A stretch of 39,575 nucleotides of DNA from Scatosoma sp045660265 (GCA_045660265.1 JAZRDM010000035.1:1-39575), one strand, 5' to 3'. Shown: positions 23,393 through 31,213, numbered from the stretch's first letter. The notes: generated by a model not told the origin, from the letters alone. Made by a program: numbers and translations.

Positions 23393-23641
23393 ATGTTAAG
23401 AGGCATTATCAGAGGAAATATCGTTTCCACTAGAAAACAAGAATCCTTGATTGGCAGTAAATTCATGGAAGTAGAAATCATGAAAAACGGCGTGTTGACG
23501 GGCGAATTTATTATCGCAATCGACAGCGTTGGTGCAGGTATCGGGGAAACGGTACTTATTACGACGGGTAGCTCGGCGCGTCTTGCGCTCCACAACACTA
23601 GCGCACCCGCAGATGCAGTAATCGTAGGTATCGTAGACTAA
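23393..23641 (+). CDS. BMC-P pentameric vertex protein (EutN/CcmL type)
   Basis: 82 residues. MLRGIIRGNIVSTRKQESLIGSKFMEVEI and the later GAGIGETVLITTGSSAR and DAVIVGIVD segments define the EutN/CcmL/PduN family (Pfam 03319). Pentamers cap the twelve shell vertices. It starts 3 bp after the pduL stop codon, so the two are translated from the same message in close coupling. It is the only vertex gene in the window. Confidence 0.95.
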   Translation: MLRGIIRGNIVSTRKQESLIGSKFMEVEIMKNGVLTGEFIIAIDSVGAGIGETVLITTGSSARLALHNTSAPADAVIVGIVD

Positions 23642-23672
23642 AATAGATTAAACTTGAAAGAAAGGACAGAAG

Positions 23673-25001
23673 ATGGATATTAAAGAAATCATTAAAGACG
23701 CGGGCATTGTCGGTGCCGGCGGGGCAGGGTTTCCCTTGTACGCGAAGCTTGCGGAGGGGGCAGATACCCTTCTTGTAAACGGCGCGGAATGTGAACCGCT
23801 TCTGTATACCGATTATATCATTTTAAAACGGGAATTGCCGTTGGTGCTGGAAGGGATAAAAGCTGTTTTAGCTGCAGCAAATATTCCTAGAGCATTGCTT
23901 TGTGTAAAAGACCACACGGCAAAACGTTTAAACTGGCAGGAAGGGCAGGTATTAGCGGAGAAAATTTCCGTCAAGCTGTTACCAGACGTTTATCCAATGG
24001 GCGATGAAATCAGCATGATTTATCAAGCGACGGGCAGAGTTGTCAAAGCGGGCAATTTGCCTATTACGTCGGGGGTAATTGTAAGCAACGTCGAAACGCT
24101 TTATAACGTCGGTGCAGCGGTAAAATTCTCGGCAAAAGTCGTTATGAAATGGCTGACTGTCGGGGGGAATATCGACGAGCCTTTCGTGGTGAAAGTACCC
24201 GTAGGTACGCTGGTACGCGATTTGTTTGCAAAGCACGGCGTTGTCGTGCCCGAAAAACATTGCGTTATCGACGGCGGTCCATCTATGGGGAAAATAATCG
24301 ACGCGGATACAGCAATTATCACAAAAACGACCAAAGCTTTGCTGATATTGCCCGAAAGTATCCCTGCCGTTGAAACCAAGCGCATCAACGTAGAGCTTTC
24401 GATAGCGCGTGCTGAAACGGCGTGCTGTCAATGTGTGCGTTGTACCGATTTATGTCCAAGAGGACTGCTTGGTTATCCGCTTGAACCGCATAAAATGGTG
24501 CGTACTGCAAAATCTGCTGCGGAATTTAATCCGCAAATGGTGATTGCTGCAACGCTTTGTTGCGGCTGTGGGATTTGCGAGACGCTAGCGTGCTGTCAAG
24601 GCATTTCGCCAAGAGCAGTTATCGCGCATTATAAAACCCTGCTTGCAAAAAACAAGCTGCGTTACGTATCTAAAACGGATGCAGTGGTTGCACCCGAAAG
24701 AGAATATCGAATGATTCCTTCGGAACGTTGGGCAAGCGTATTAGGAGTACATAAATTTGACAAAGTCGCCGTATATAAAGGCGAGGATATAAATTTTGAG
24801 AAAGTGGAAATTCTTCTCTCTCAACATATCGGTGCGCCTAGCGTGGCGTGCGTAACCGACGGAGAAAAGGTAGAGCGCGGACAAAAGATTGCCGAAAGCG
24901 CAGACGGATTATCCCTGCCGCAATATGCAAGCATTTCCGGTACAGTTTCTTTGTATGAAGGTAAAAAAATAGTAATAGATAAGGTAAACAACTATGTATA
25001 A
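23673..25001 (+). CDS. pduS: PduS/RnfC-like flavin and iron-sulfur oxidoreductase
   Basis: 442 residues. The N-terminal GIVGAGGAGFPLYAKL and VNGAECEPLLYTDY match the NADH/FMN-binding domain of RnfC and PduS; the C-terminal half has two [4Fe-4S] motifs, CCQCVRCTDLCP (about residues 250-261) and CCGCGICETLACC (about 290-302), and a barrel-sandwich end. PduS is known as a cobalamin reductase in B12 systems, but this locus uses a B12-free dehydratase, so its role is more likely electron transfer between NADH and an acceptor across or within the shell. It overlaps the PduT-like gene by 8 bp. Confidence 0.9.
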   Translation: MDIKEIIKDAGIVGAGGAGFPLYAKLAEGADTLLVNGAECEPLLYTDYIILKRELPLVLEGIKAVLAAANIPRALLCVKDHTAKRLNWQEGQVLAEKISVKLLPDVYPMGDEISMIYQATGRVVKAGNLPITSGVIVSNVETLYNVGAAVKFSAKVVMKWLTVGGNIDEPFVVKVPVGTLVRDLFAKHGVVVPEKHCVIDGGPSMGKIIDADTAIITKTTKALLILPESIPAVETKRINVELSIARAETACCQCVRCTDLCPRGLLGYPLEPHKMVRTAKSAAEFNPQMVIAATLCCGCGICETLACCQGISPRAVIAHYKTLLAKNKLRYVSKTDAVVAPEREYRMIPSERWASVLGVHKFDKVAVYKGEDINFEKVEILLSQHIGAPSVACVTDGEKVERGQKIAESADGLSLPQYASISGTVSLYEGKKIVIDKVNNYV

Positions 25002-25539
25002 GTCCATTGGCGTTATAGAACTGAAAAATATTCCCAAAGGCGTAGAAGCAACAGACGCTGCGCTTAAAAGCGCAGGCGTAGAAATGGTTTCCGCGCATCC
25101 TTCTTGCCCGGGGAAATACGAGCTTATTTTAACGGGCTCTATTTCCAACGTAACGGCGGCGGTATCGCACGTGCTTGCTAAATTTGAAAGCTACGTAATC
25201 GATTCTTCCATTATGGGTAGAATTGACGAACAAGTTATCGCGGCTTTATTCGGCACGCAAACGGGAGAAAGAAAGGGCTCGTTAGGTCTTATTGAAACGT
25301 TCTCGGCGGCAACGGCAATTAAGGCGGCGGATATTGCAGTTAAAACGGCGCGCGTTCAAATCTTTGATTTGCGTGTCTCGCGCGGTATGGGCGGTAAGGG
25401 TGTCGTTATGCTCACGGGTGAAGTGGGCGACGTAACGGCGGCGGTAGAAGCAGGCTCTGCGTATGCGCAAGGGCAAGGTATGCTTTCTTCCAACTCCATT
25501 ATTGCAGCGCCCCACGCTGACCTTTGGAATCAAATGTAA
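24994..25539 (+). CDS. pduT: BMC-T tandem-domain shell protein, PduT type
   Basis: 181 residues with two BMC domains, SIGVIELKNIPKGVEATDAALKSAGV and SLGLIETFSAATAIKAADIAVKTARV. The first domain has SCPGKYE; in PduT the Cys of the CPGKY segment from three subunits holds a [4Fe-4S] cluster in the trimer pore. The cluster could carry electrons through the shell. The start codon overlaps the pduS-like stop by 8 bp, a strong sign that the two products work together. Confidence 0.9.
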   Translation: MYKSIGVIELKNIPKGVEATDAALKSAGVEMVSAHPSCPGKYELILTGSISNVTAAVSHVLAKFESYVIDSSIMGRIDEQVIAALFGTQTGERKGSLGLIETFSAATAIKAADIAVKTARVQIFDLRVSRGMGGKGVVMLTGEVGDVTAAVEAGSAYAQGQGMLSSNSIIAAPHADLWNQM

Positions 25540-25554
25540 AAAAGGGGACGAACT

Positions 25555-28086
25555 ATGGAAAATATCAAATTCGTCATTGAAAAAAGCGAAAGAATACAAA
25601 AGCTTATCGACGCTTTATACGAAAAAATGCCCGAAATCGAATCGGCACGCGGTAAACTCGTTACGGAGAGTTATAAAGACAGCGAAAATCTGCCTATTAT
25701 CAAACGCCGCAGCGCAGCGTTTGCGCACATTTTGAGAAATATCCCCATCGTGATTCGTGATAACGAACTTATCGTGGGCAGTGCAACGGTGGCTCCTCGT
25801 GGCTGTCAAGTATTCCCTGAATATTCATACGAATGGTTGGAAGCGGAATTTGACACGGTAGAAACGCGCGCGGCAGACCCTTTCTATATCAGCGAACAAA
25901 CGAAAGCCGACCTTCGCGCCGTATATCCTTACTGGAAAGGCAAAACGTGCAGCGATTTGGCTCGTTCTAATATGTCCGACGAAGCGTTTGAAGCATTTGC
26001 AACGCACGGCGTATTCACGCCCGGCAACTATTTCTATAACGGTATCGGGCACGTAAACGTACAGTATGATAAAGTACTTGCGAAAGGCTACCGCGGTATT
26101 ATTGCGGAAGCGAAAGCGGCAATGCAAAAATTAGATGTTGCCGACCCCGATTTTGCGCAAAGAACCAACTTTTTAGAAGCGGTAATTGAAAGCTGTGAAG
26201 CGGTAATCGAATACGCAAAGCGTTATGCTTTGTTGGCACACGAGATGGCGCAAAAGACGAGCTGTCCCGTTCGCAAAGCGGAACTTGAACGCATTTTTAG
26301 AGTATGCTCGAAAGTGCCTGAATTCCCTGCAAGTAACTTCTACGAAGCTTGCCAGTCTTTCTGGTTTGTGCAATTATTATTGCAAGTAGAATCGAGCGGA
26401 CATTCCATTTCGCCTGGCAGATTCGATCAATATATGTATCCTTACTATAAGAAGGATATGGACGCTGGCAAAATTACAATGGAACAAGCGCAAGAACTTA
26501 TCGATTGTATATGGGTAAAACTCAACGACATCAACAAGGTGCGCGACGCGGGCTCTGCAGATGGTTTTGCGGGCTACGGTATGTTCCAAAATTTAATTGT
26601 CGGCGGACAAAACACGCAGGGCATGGACGCAACGAACGATCTTTCGTATATGTGTTTAGAAGCTTCTATGCACGTACCTCTGCCTCAACCCTCTATCTCT
26701 ATTCGCGTGTGGAACGGTTCTCCCGAATCCTTGCTTTTAAAAGCAGGTGCGCTTACGAGATTGGGTACGGGTTTACCCGCATATTACAACGACGAAATTA
26801 TTATTCCTTCCATTATGGCAAGGGGGTTGACGTTAGAAGACGCAAGAGATTATTGTATTATCGGTTGTGTTGAACCGCAAAAAGGCGGTAAAACGGATGG
26901 TTGGCATGACGCGGCGTTCTTCAATATGTGCCGCCCGTTAGAGCTTGCTTTCTCCAACGGCGTGGATAAAGGCGTGCGTATCGGTCCTGAAACGGGCGAC
27001 GTTACGCAAATGAAGACGTTTGAAGAATTCTTCAATGCGTACAAAACGCAGCAAAGCTATATGATTAAATTGCTCGTCAACGCAAACAACGCGATTGACG
27101 CAGCGCACGCAACGAGATGCCCGTTGCCCTTCCAGTCCTGTATGGTAGACGACTGTATCGGCAGAGGAAAGTCCTTGCAAGAAGGCGGTGCAATTTATAA
27201 TTTTACAGGCCCTCAAGGCTTTGGTATTGCCAACAATACGGACGGACTTTGGGCAATCAAACAGCTTGTCTTTGAAGAAAAGAAGTTCACGCTTGGCGAG
27301 TTAAAAGACGCGTTGCAAGCAAACTTTGGCTACGGCGTTCAAGGCAAAGCAGCAGAACGTATCACGGGAGAACTTGCGGTAGAGCTTGCTAAGCAAGGCA
27401 TTCAGCCCAGCGAAGCGGTAGTACGCGCGATTTACGAAGAAGTAACGACGGCGGCAGGATTAGCGCCTGAACTCAAAGCAAAATATCGTGAAATTAAGCG
27501 TTTAATAGACGAAACTTGTCCTAAATACGGCAACGATATTTACGAAGTGGATATGTTCGCAAGAGAAGTGGCAAATACCTATACCAAAGAAGTAGAAAAA
27601 TACAAAAACCCTCGCGGCGGTGTATTCCAAGCTGGCTTGTATCCCGTTTCGGCAAACGTACCTTTGGGTGCGCAAACGGGCGCAACGCCCGACGGCAGAT
27701 TAGCGTTCACGCCGATTGCAGACGGTATCGGTCCCGCGTCCGGCAGAGACGTAAAAGGTCCTACGGCTACGGCAAACTCGGTGGCGAAGCTCCAACAAGA
27801 AATTGCATCTAATGGCACGCTGTTAAACCAAAAATTCCATCCTTCCGCATTGGCAGGTATGAGCGGTTTGACCAAGTTTGTAGCTTTGCTTCGTTCTTAT
27901 TTCGACCAAAAGGGTATGCATATGCAGTTTAACGTAGTAACGAGAGAAACGTTGCTCGACGCGCAAAAGAATCCCGAAAAGTATAAAACGCTCGTTGTCC
28001 GCGTAGCAGGGTATAGTGCGTTGTTTACAACGCTTTCTCGTTCGTTGCAAGAAGACATTATCAACCGTACGGAACAAGGGTGGTAA
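25555..28086 (+). CDS. B12-independent 1,2-propanediol dehydratase (glycyl radical enzyme)
   Basis: 843 residues. The glycyl radical site is RVAGYSA with Gly819; the thiyl Cys438 and general-base Glu440 lie in IIGCVEPQ. His166 (NGIGHVNVQY), His283-Ser284 (SGHSISPGRFDQY) and Asp452 (WHDAAF) match the substrate residues described for glycerol and propanediol dehydratases, favouring a diol dehydratase over choline lyase or pyruvate formate-lyase. It converts (S)-1,2-propanediol to propionaldehyde by radical chemistry and is destroyed by oxygen. It has no added N-terminal targeting helix of the kind seen on four neighbours. It is followed 3 bp later by its activase. Confidence 0.93.
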   Translation: MENIKFVIEKSERIQKLIDALYEKMPEIESARGKLVTESYKDSENLPIIKRRSAAFAHILRNIPIVIRDNELIVGSATVAPRGCQVFPEYSYEWLEAEFDTVETRAADPFYISEQTKADLRAVYPYWKGKTCSDLARSNMSDEAFEAFATHGVFTPGNYFYNGIGHVNVQYDKVLAKGYRGIIAEAKAAMQKLDVADPDFAQRTNFLEAVIESCEAVIEYAKRYALLAHEMAQKTSCPVRKAELERIFRVCSKVPEFPASNFYEACQSFWFVQLLLQVESSGHSISPGRFDQYMYPYYKKDMDAGKITMEQAQELIDCIWVKLNDINKVRDAGSADGFAGYGMFQNLIVGGQNTQGMDATNDLSYMCLEASMHVPLPQPSISIRVWNGSPESLLLKAGALTRLGTGLPAYYNDEIIIPSIMARGLTLEDARDYCIIGCVEPQKGGKTDGWHDAAFFNMCRPLELAFSNGVDKGVRIGPETGDVTQMKTFEEFFNAYKTQQSYMIKLLVNANNAIDAAHATRCPLPFQSCMVDDCIGRGKSLQEGGAIYNFTGPQGFGIANNTDGLWAIKQLVFEEKKFTLGELKDALQANFGYGVQGKAAERITGELAVELAKQGIQPSEAVVRAIYEEVTTAAGLAPELKAKYREIKRLIDETCPKYGNDIYEVDMFAREVANTYTKEVEKYKNPRGGVFQAGLYPVSANVPLGAQTGATPDGRLAFTPIADGIGPASGRDVKGPTATANSVAKLQQEIASNGTLLNQKFHPSALAGMSGLTKFVALLRSYFDQKGMHMQFNVVTRETLLDAQKNPEKYKTLVVRVAGYSALFTTLSRSLQEDIINRTEQGW

Positions 28087-28089
28087 AAA

Positions 28090-28875
28090 ATGAGTATTTA
28101 CGATACCAAAGGCAGAATCTTTAACATTCAAAGATTCTCTATTCACGACGGGCCGGGAATCCGTACTATCGTTTTTTTCAAGGGCTGTTTCTTGCGTTGC
28201 GCTTGGTGTTGCAACCCCGAATCGCAGTCTTACGAAATTCAAACAATGACGGAGAAAAATAAAATCAAAACGGTAGGGAAAGACGTTACCGTTGCAGAGA
28301 TTTTACCCGAAATTTTGTCCGACGTGCATTATTACCGCAGAAGCGGGGGCGGCATTACGCTTTCGGGTGGTGAAATGCTCGGTCAGCCTCAGTTCGCCGC
28401 GGATTTGCTTTGCGCTTGTAAAGAACAGGGGTTGCATACGGCGGTGGAATCGACGGCGTTCGCGCCTTTTGAAACCATACAAACGGTATTGCCTTATATC
28501 GATTTGTATATGATGGATATTAAGCATGTTTGCTCGAAAAAACACAAAGAATATACGGGGCAACCAAACGAATTGATTTTAGAAAATGCTAAAAAGCTTG
28601 CGCAAAGCGGCGTAGAATTGATTATTCGTACTCCCGTTGTGCCTGGATTTAACGATACGGCGGAAGAAATCCGCGCGATTGCAAAGTTTGCCGCATCCTT
28701 GCCCAGTGTAAAAGAATACCATCTTTTACCTTATCACCGTTTAGGTCAAGATAAGTACGCAGGGCTTAGCCGAAAATATGCCATGGACGGTGTTGAACCG
28801 CCCGCAAAAGAAAAGATGGAATATCTTTTATCGGTGGCGGAAGAATCTGGGCTCAAATGCCAAATCGGTGGGTAA
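28090..28875 (+). CDS. Glycyl-radical enzyme activase (radical SAM)
   Basis: 261 residues. The N-terminal FNIQRFSIHDGPGIRTIVFFKGC and the cluster motif CFLRCAWC (Cys-x3-Cys-x2-Cys) mark a PflA-type activase; SGGGITLSGGE is the SAM-binding segment. It abstracts hydrogen from Gly819 of the dehydratase. It lacks the two-cluster ferredoxin insert that many activases carry after the radical SAM motif; the sequence goes straight from NPES to VTVAEIL, giving a short protein. It is probably the last gene of the first operon; its stop codon is the left edge of the palindrome at 28872-28999. Confidence 0.93.
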   Translation: MSIYDTKGRIFNIQRFSIHDGPGIRTIVFFKGCFLRCAWCCNPESQSYEIQTMTEKNKIKTVGKDVTVAEILPEILSDVHYYRRSGGGITLSGGEMLGQPQFAADLLCACKEQGLHTAVESTAFAPFETIQTVLPYIDLYMMDIKHVCSKKHKEYTGQPNELILENAKKLAQSGVELIIRTPVVPGFNDTAEEIRAIAKFAASLPSVKEYHLLPYHRLGQDKYAGLSRKYAMDGVEPPAKEKMEYLLSVAEESGLKCQIGG

Positions 28876-28999
28876 AACAAAGAATCTGCGGCGCAATACG
28901 TCGTCGAACTTGCGTTTTGTCTTGGGCACGTACTACTTGTACGCTCCCTGCAACAAAGCCACGTTCTTCTTGTCTTGCTTGCATCTTGCTTTGTTTTAC
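28872..28999 (+). repeat. 128-bp symmetric imperfect palindrome (possible mobile or repeat element)
   Basis: The ends are an exact inverted pair, GTAAAACAAAG (28872-28882) with CTTTGTTTTAC (28989-28999), and the centre is CGTAC (28929-28933) with GTACG (28939-28943); both pairs share the same midpoint, near 28936. Between them partial complementarity continues (for example GAAC 28906-28909 against GTTC 28963-28966). The element fills the gap between the activase and the next shell gene and holds no convincing gene. It could be a MITE-like or REP-like element, or a structured RNA that ends or processes the long transcript. Confidence 0.65.
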
Positions 29000-29047
29000 T
29001 TCGTTTAAGTGAGCTTTATAAAAATTACAACACTATAGGAGTTAATT

Positions 29048-29407
29048 ATGGAACTCAAAGATAAAATGACAATTATACAAGAATTTGTTCCCGGTAAGCA
29101 GGTAACGCTTTGCCACATTATTGCAAACCCCGGCGAAGTGCTTTACACCAAGCTTGGTTTAGATCCTCAAACGGATTACACCAAAAGCGCTATCGGTGTT
29201 TTAACCGTTATTCCCTATGAAAGCGCGGTAATAGCAGGGGATATTTCTATGAAGGCTTCGGGCGCGGAAATCGGGTTCGTTGATAGATTTACGGGTACGC
29301 TTATCATCACGGGTACGGTATCTTCGGTGGAAGCAGCGTTTACGGCTGTTCGCGATTATTTCACCAACAAACTGCACTACGAATGTTGCGAAATTACAAA
29401 AACCTAA
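29048..29407 (+). CDS. BMC-H shell protein, circularly permuted PduU/EutS type
   Basis: 119 residues. MTIIQEFVPGKQVTLCHIIANPGEVLYTKLGL is the diagnostic N-terminus of PduU/EutS proteins, whose BMC fold is circularly permuted and topped by a small beta barrel over the pore. The rest (AIGVLTVIPYESAVIAGDISMKASGAEIGFVDRFTGTLIITG) is the permuted core. PduU is reported to bind PduV, and the PduV-like gene follows directly here, eight bases after the stop codon. TAGGAG precedes the ATG. Confidence 0.93.
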   Translation: MELKDKMTIIQEFVPGKQVTLCHIIANPGEVLYTKLGLDPQTDYTKSAIGVLTVIPYESAVIAGDISMKASGAEIGFVDRFTGTLIITGTVSSVEAAFTAVRDYFTNKLHYECCEITKT

Positions 29408-29415
29408 TTTAAACA

Positions 29416-29988
29416 ATGAAAAAACTTATGCTAATCGGCAGAGTGGCGGCAGGAAAAACCACTTTGACGCAAGCTCTGCGCGGAGAAGAAATTAAATATT
29501 ATAAGACGCAGTACGTCAATTATCACGACACGGTTATCGATACGCCGGGCGAGTACACCGAACGCCGTGAAACAAGCGGCGCGCTTGCATTATACGCATA
29601 CGAAGCGGATATTGTTGGCTTGGTGCTTTCCGCAAACGAGCCGTATTCTATTTTCTCGCCTTGTCTTACAAGTATGGTCAATAGAGAAGTTATCGGTATC
29701 ATTTCGGGGATAGACAAACCCGATGGCAACGTAGAGCGTGTAACGCGTTGGCTTAAATTAGCGGGCTGTAAAAAAATCTTTCCCGTTTGCGCCATCACGG
29801 GCGAAGGCTTGCGCGAGTTAATCGAGTATTTAGAAGATGACGAAGACCGTGCGCGCCGATTAAAGCGGGAAGCGCAAGCGAAAAAACGGGCGGAAAAAGC
29901 CAAAGCGGCTAAAAATGCCGACAAACCGAAAAAAACCGTTACGAAATCCGCAAAGAAAGCGGTAAAGGGGAATACCAAAGATGAGTAA
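29416..29988 (+). CDS. eutP: EutP/PduV-like small GTPase with Lys/Ala-rich tail
   Basis: 190 residues. A P-loop GRVAAGKT (about residues 8-15), switch region DTVIDTPGEY (about 38-47) and SGIDKPDG (guanine-site region, about 95-102) mark the EutP/PduV family of Ras-like proteins tied to microcompartments. From about residue 150 the protein carries an added basic tail of repeated Lys-Ala and Lys-Lys (AKKRAEKAKAAKNADKPKK and on), longer than the G domain needs. No Shine-Dalgarno site is visible, so translation probably depends on coupling with the shell gene. The stop codon overlaps the ParA-type gene by 8 bp. PduV of Citrobacter has been linked to filament-like microcompartment movement. Confidence 0.88.
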   Translation: MKKLMLIGRVAAGKTTLTQALRGEEIKYYKTQYVNYHDTVIDTPGEYTERRETSGALALYAYEADIVGLVLSANEPYSIFSPCLTSMVNREVIGIISGIDKPDGNVERVTRWLKLAGCKKIFPVCAITGEGLRELIEYLEDDEDRARRLKREAQAKKRAEKAKAAKNADKPKKTVTKSAKKAVKGNTKDE

Positions 29989-30772
29989 AACGAAAGTAAT
30001 CGCATTTGCCAACAACAAAGGCGGCAGCGGCAAAACGACCACGTGTTCAAACGTTGGCTGCGCAATGGCAATGCAAGGCAAAAAGGTGTTGGTTATTGAC
30101 GGAGATATGCAACTCAATTTGACCTTGTCCTTTTTTGATGAAGAAAAGGCTCTCGAATACGCACAAAACGGAAAAAACGTTTATACGGCAGTGAAAGAGG
30201 AAAAAGATTTATCCGATTTTATTATCGAAACAGATTATAAGGGTTTGGACATTGTGCCGTCTTCGTCGCTGATGAGTTCGATTGAATTCGACTTATTTAC
30301 CAAGTGGCAAAGAGAAATCGTCTTTAAAAAGTGTTTAGAACGCGTACGCGCCAAAGGATACTACGATTATATTTTAATCGACGCGCCCCCCACGCTTGGC
30401 GGGTGGGTAATGAATATTATGTGCGCATCCGATTATGTGGTAATTCCCGTTGAAGCAAGCCCTTGGGGTTTGTTTGGTTTGGCAAATATGTTCGATTTTT
30501 GCAATCAAGTAAAAAAGATTGCGCCTAAATTACAAATTTTAGGGATTGCCATTACCAAAGCGGACGAGCGCAAAAACTATTTCAAGCAAACGTTAGAAAC
30601 GTTAAAAGAAACGGAAGGTGTAACCTTGTTTGATACGTACGTACGCGTTGATAGCGCTATCGAATGGGCGCAAGATAACAGTAAACCCGTTGTTGCCTAC
30701 AAAAAATCTAGCCGTAGCGCAACCGAGTATACAAATTTAGCAAAGGAGATTATGCAACATGCCGGTAGGTAA
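29981..30772 (+). CDS. ParA/MinD-family ATPase, candidate microcompartment positioning protein
   Basis: 263 residues. The deviant Walker A box NNKGGSGKTT has both the signature Lys13 and Lys18; Walker A' is VIDGDMQLNLTL and Walker B is YDYILIDAPPT (about residues 126-136). These ATPases dimerise on ATP, bind nucleoid DNA without sequence preference and form gradients that space cargo such as plasmids, chromosomes and carboxysomes (McdA). There is no N-terminal HTH as in plasmid P1-type ParA. The gene overlaps the EutP-like gene by 8 bp and the 97-aa gene by 14 bp, with GGGGAA upstream. Its position in a microcompartment operon suggests an McdA-like role; an unrelated housekeeping partition role remains possible. 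Confidence 0.85.
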   Translation: MSKTKVIAFANNKGGSGKTTTCSNVGCAMAMQGKKVLVIDGDMQLNLTLSFFDEEKALEYAQNGKNVYTAVKEEKDLSDFIIETDYKGLDIVPSSSLMSSIEFDLFTKWQREIVFKKCLERVRAKGYYDYILIDAPPTLGGWVMNIMCASDYVVIPVEASPWGLFGLANMFDFCNQVKKIAPKLQILGIAITKADERKNYFKQTLETLKETEGVTLFDTYVRVDSAIEWAQDNSKPVVAYKKSSRSATEYTNLAKEIMQHAGR

Positions 30773-31052
30773 AAATTCGATTAAAAGAGCAGTAAACAAC
30801 GGTTATTCAAAGGTAGAAACTTCCGCTCCTGATATGGAAAACAGCGAAGTTTTGGTACAAGAAGTGAAAGTGGAAGAGCCTAAGGCGCCCGCAACGAAAA
30901 AGCCTGCGACAAAGAAGGCTTGCGCAACGAAAAAGGCTGAGCCCGCAAAAAAAACTGCCGCAACAAAGAAAACCCCCGCAGCAAAAGCGAGCAAAAAAGA
31001 CGGTTTTGCGCGCGTAGAAGTTGGCGGAGAAATGCCGTATTATTTACTTTAA
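30759..31052 (+). CDS. Lys/Ala-rich 97-aa protein, candidate ParA partner
   Basis: 97 residues, no recognised domain. Three parts are visible: a basic N-terminus (MPVGKNSIKRAVNNGYSKV), a short acidic stretch, then histone-H1-like repeats of Thr/Ala-Lys-Lys-x-Ala (about residues 45-84), and a C-terminal tail ending GGEMPYYLL. Start ATG 30759 has AAGGAG ten bases upstream and lies inside the ParA-type gene (14-bp overlap), so the pair is coupled. Basic N-termini are typical of ParA-activating partners (ParB, McdB), which suggests a partner role. The repetitive basic region could bind DNA or polyphosphate, or be disordered. It is followed by a terminator and so ends the operon. The function is inferred from context only. 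Confidence 0.7.
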   Translation: MPVGKNSIKRAVNNGYSKVETSAPDMENSEVLVQEVKVEEPKAPATKKPATKKACATKKAEPAKKTAATKKTPAAKASKKDGFARVEVGGEMPYYLL

Positions 31053-31116
31053 TACATAGTAGATAGCCAAAAAATTTATATTAGGACAAAGCGATAATTA
31101 AATAGAAGAAAAGGTA

Positions 31117-31147
31117 AAAAGCAAGCGCATCTGCGTTTGCTTTTTTT
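31117..31147 (+). terminator. Rho-independent terminator closing the EutP-ParA unit
   Basis: A 12-bp stem with one G-T pair (31117-31128 with 31133-31144, loop ATCT) followed by a T-run. Confidence 0.92.
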
Positions 31148-31213
31148 GTATAAAAATAGCGTAATTACAAAAAATAAAACAGTGAAAAAGTAAAAAAAAT
31201 TGGCAGTTGCATA

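Noticed and set aside
28778..29008. Open frame of 76 codons spanning the activase end and the palindrome
   Set aside because: It overlaps the activase out of frame, has no ribosome binding site and its sequence is explained by the palindrome.
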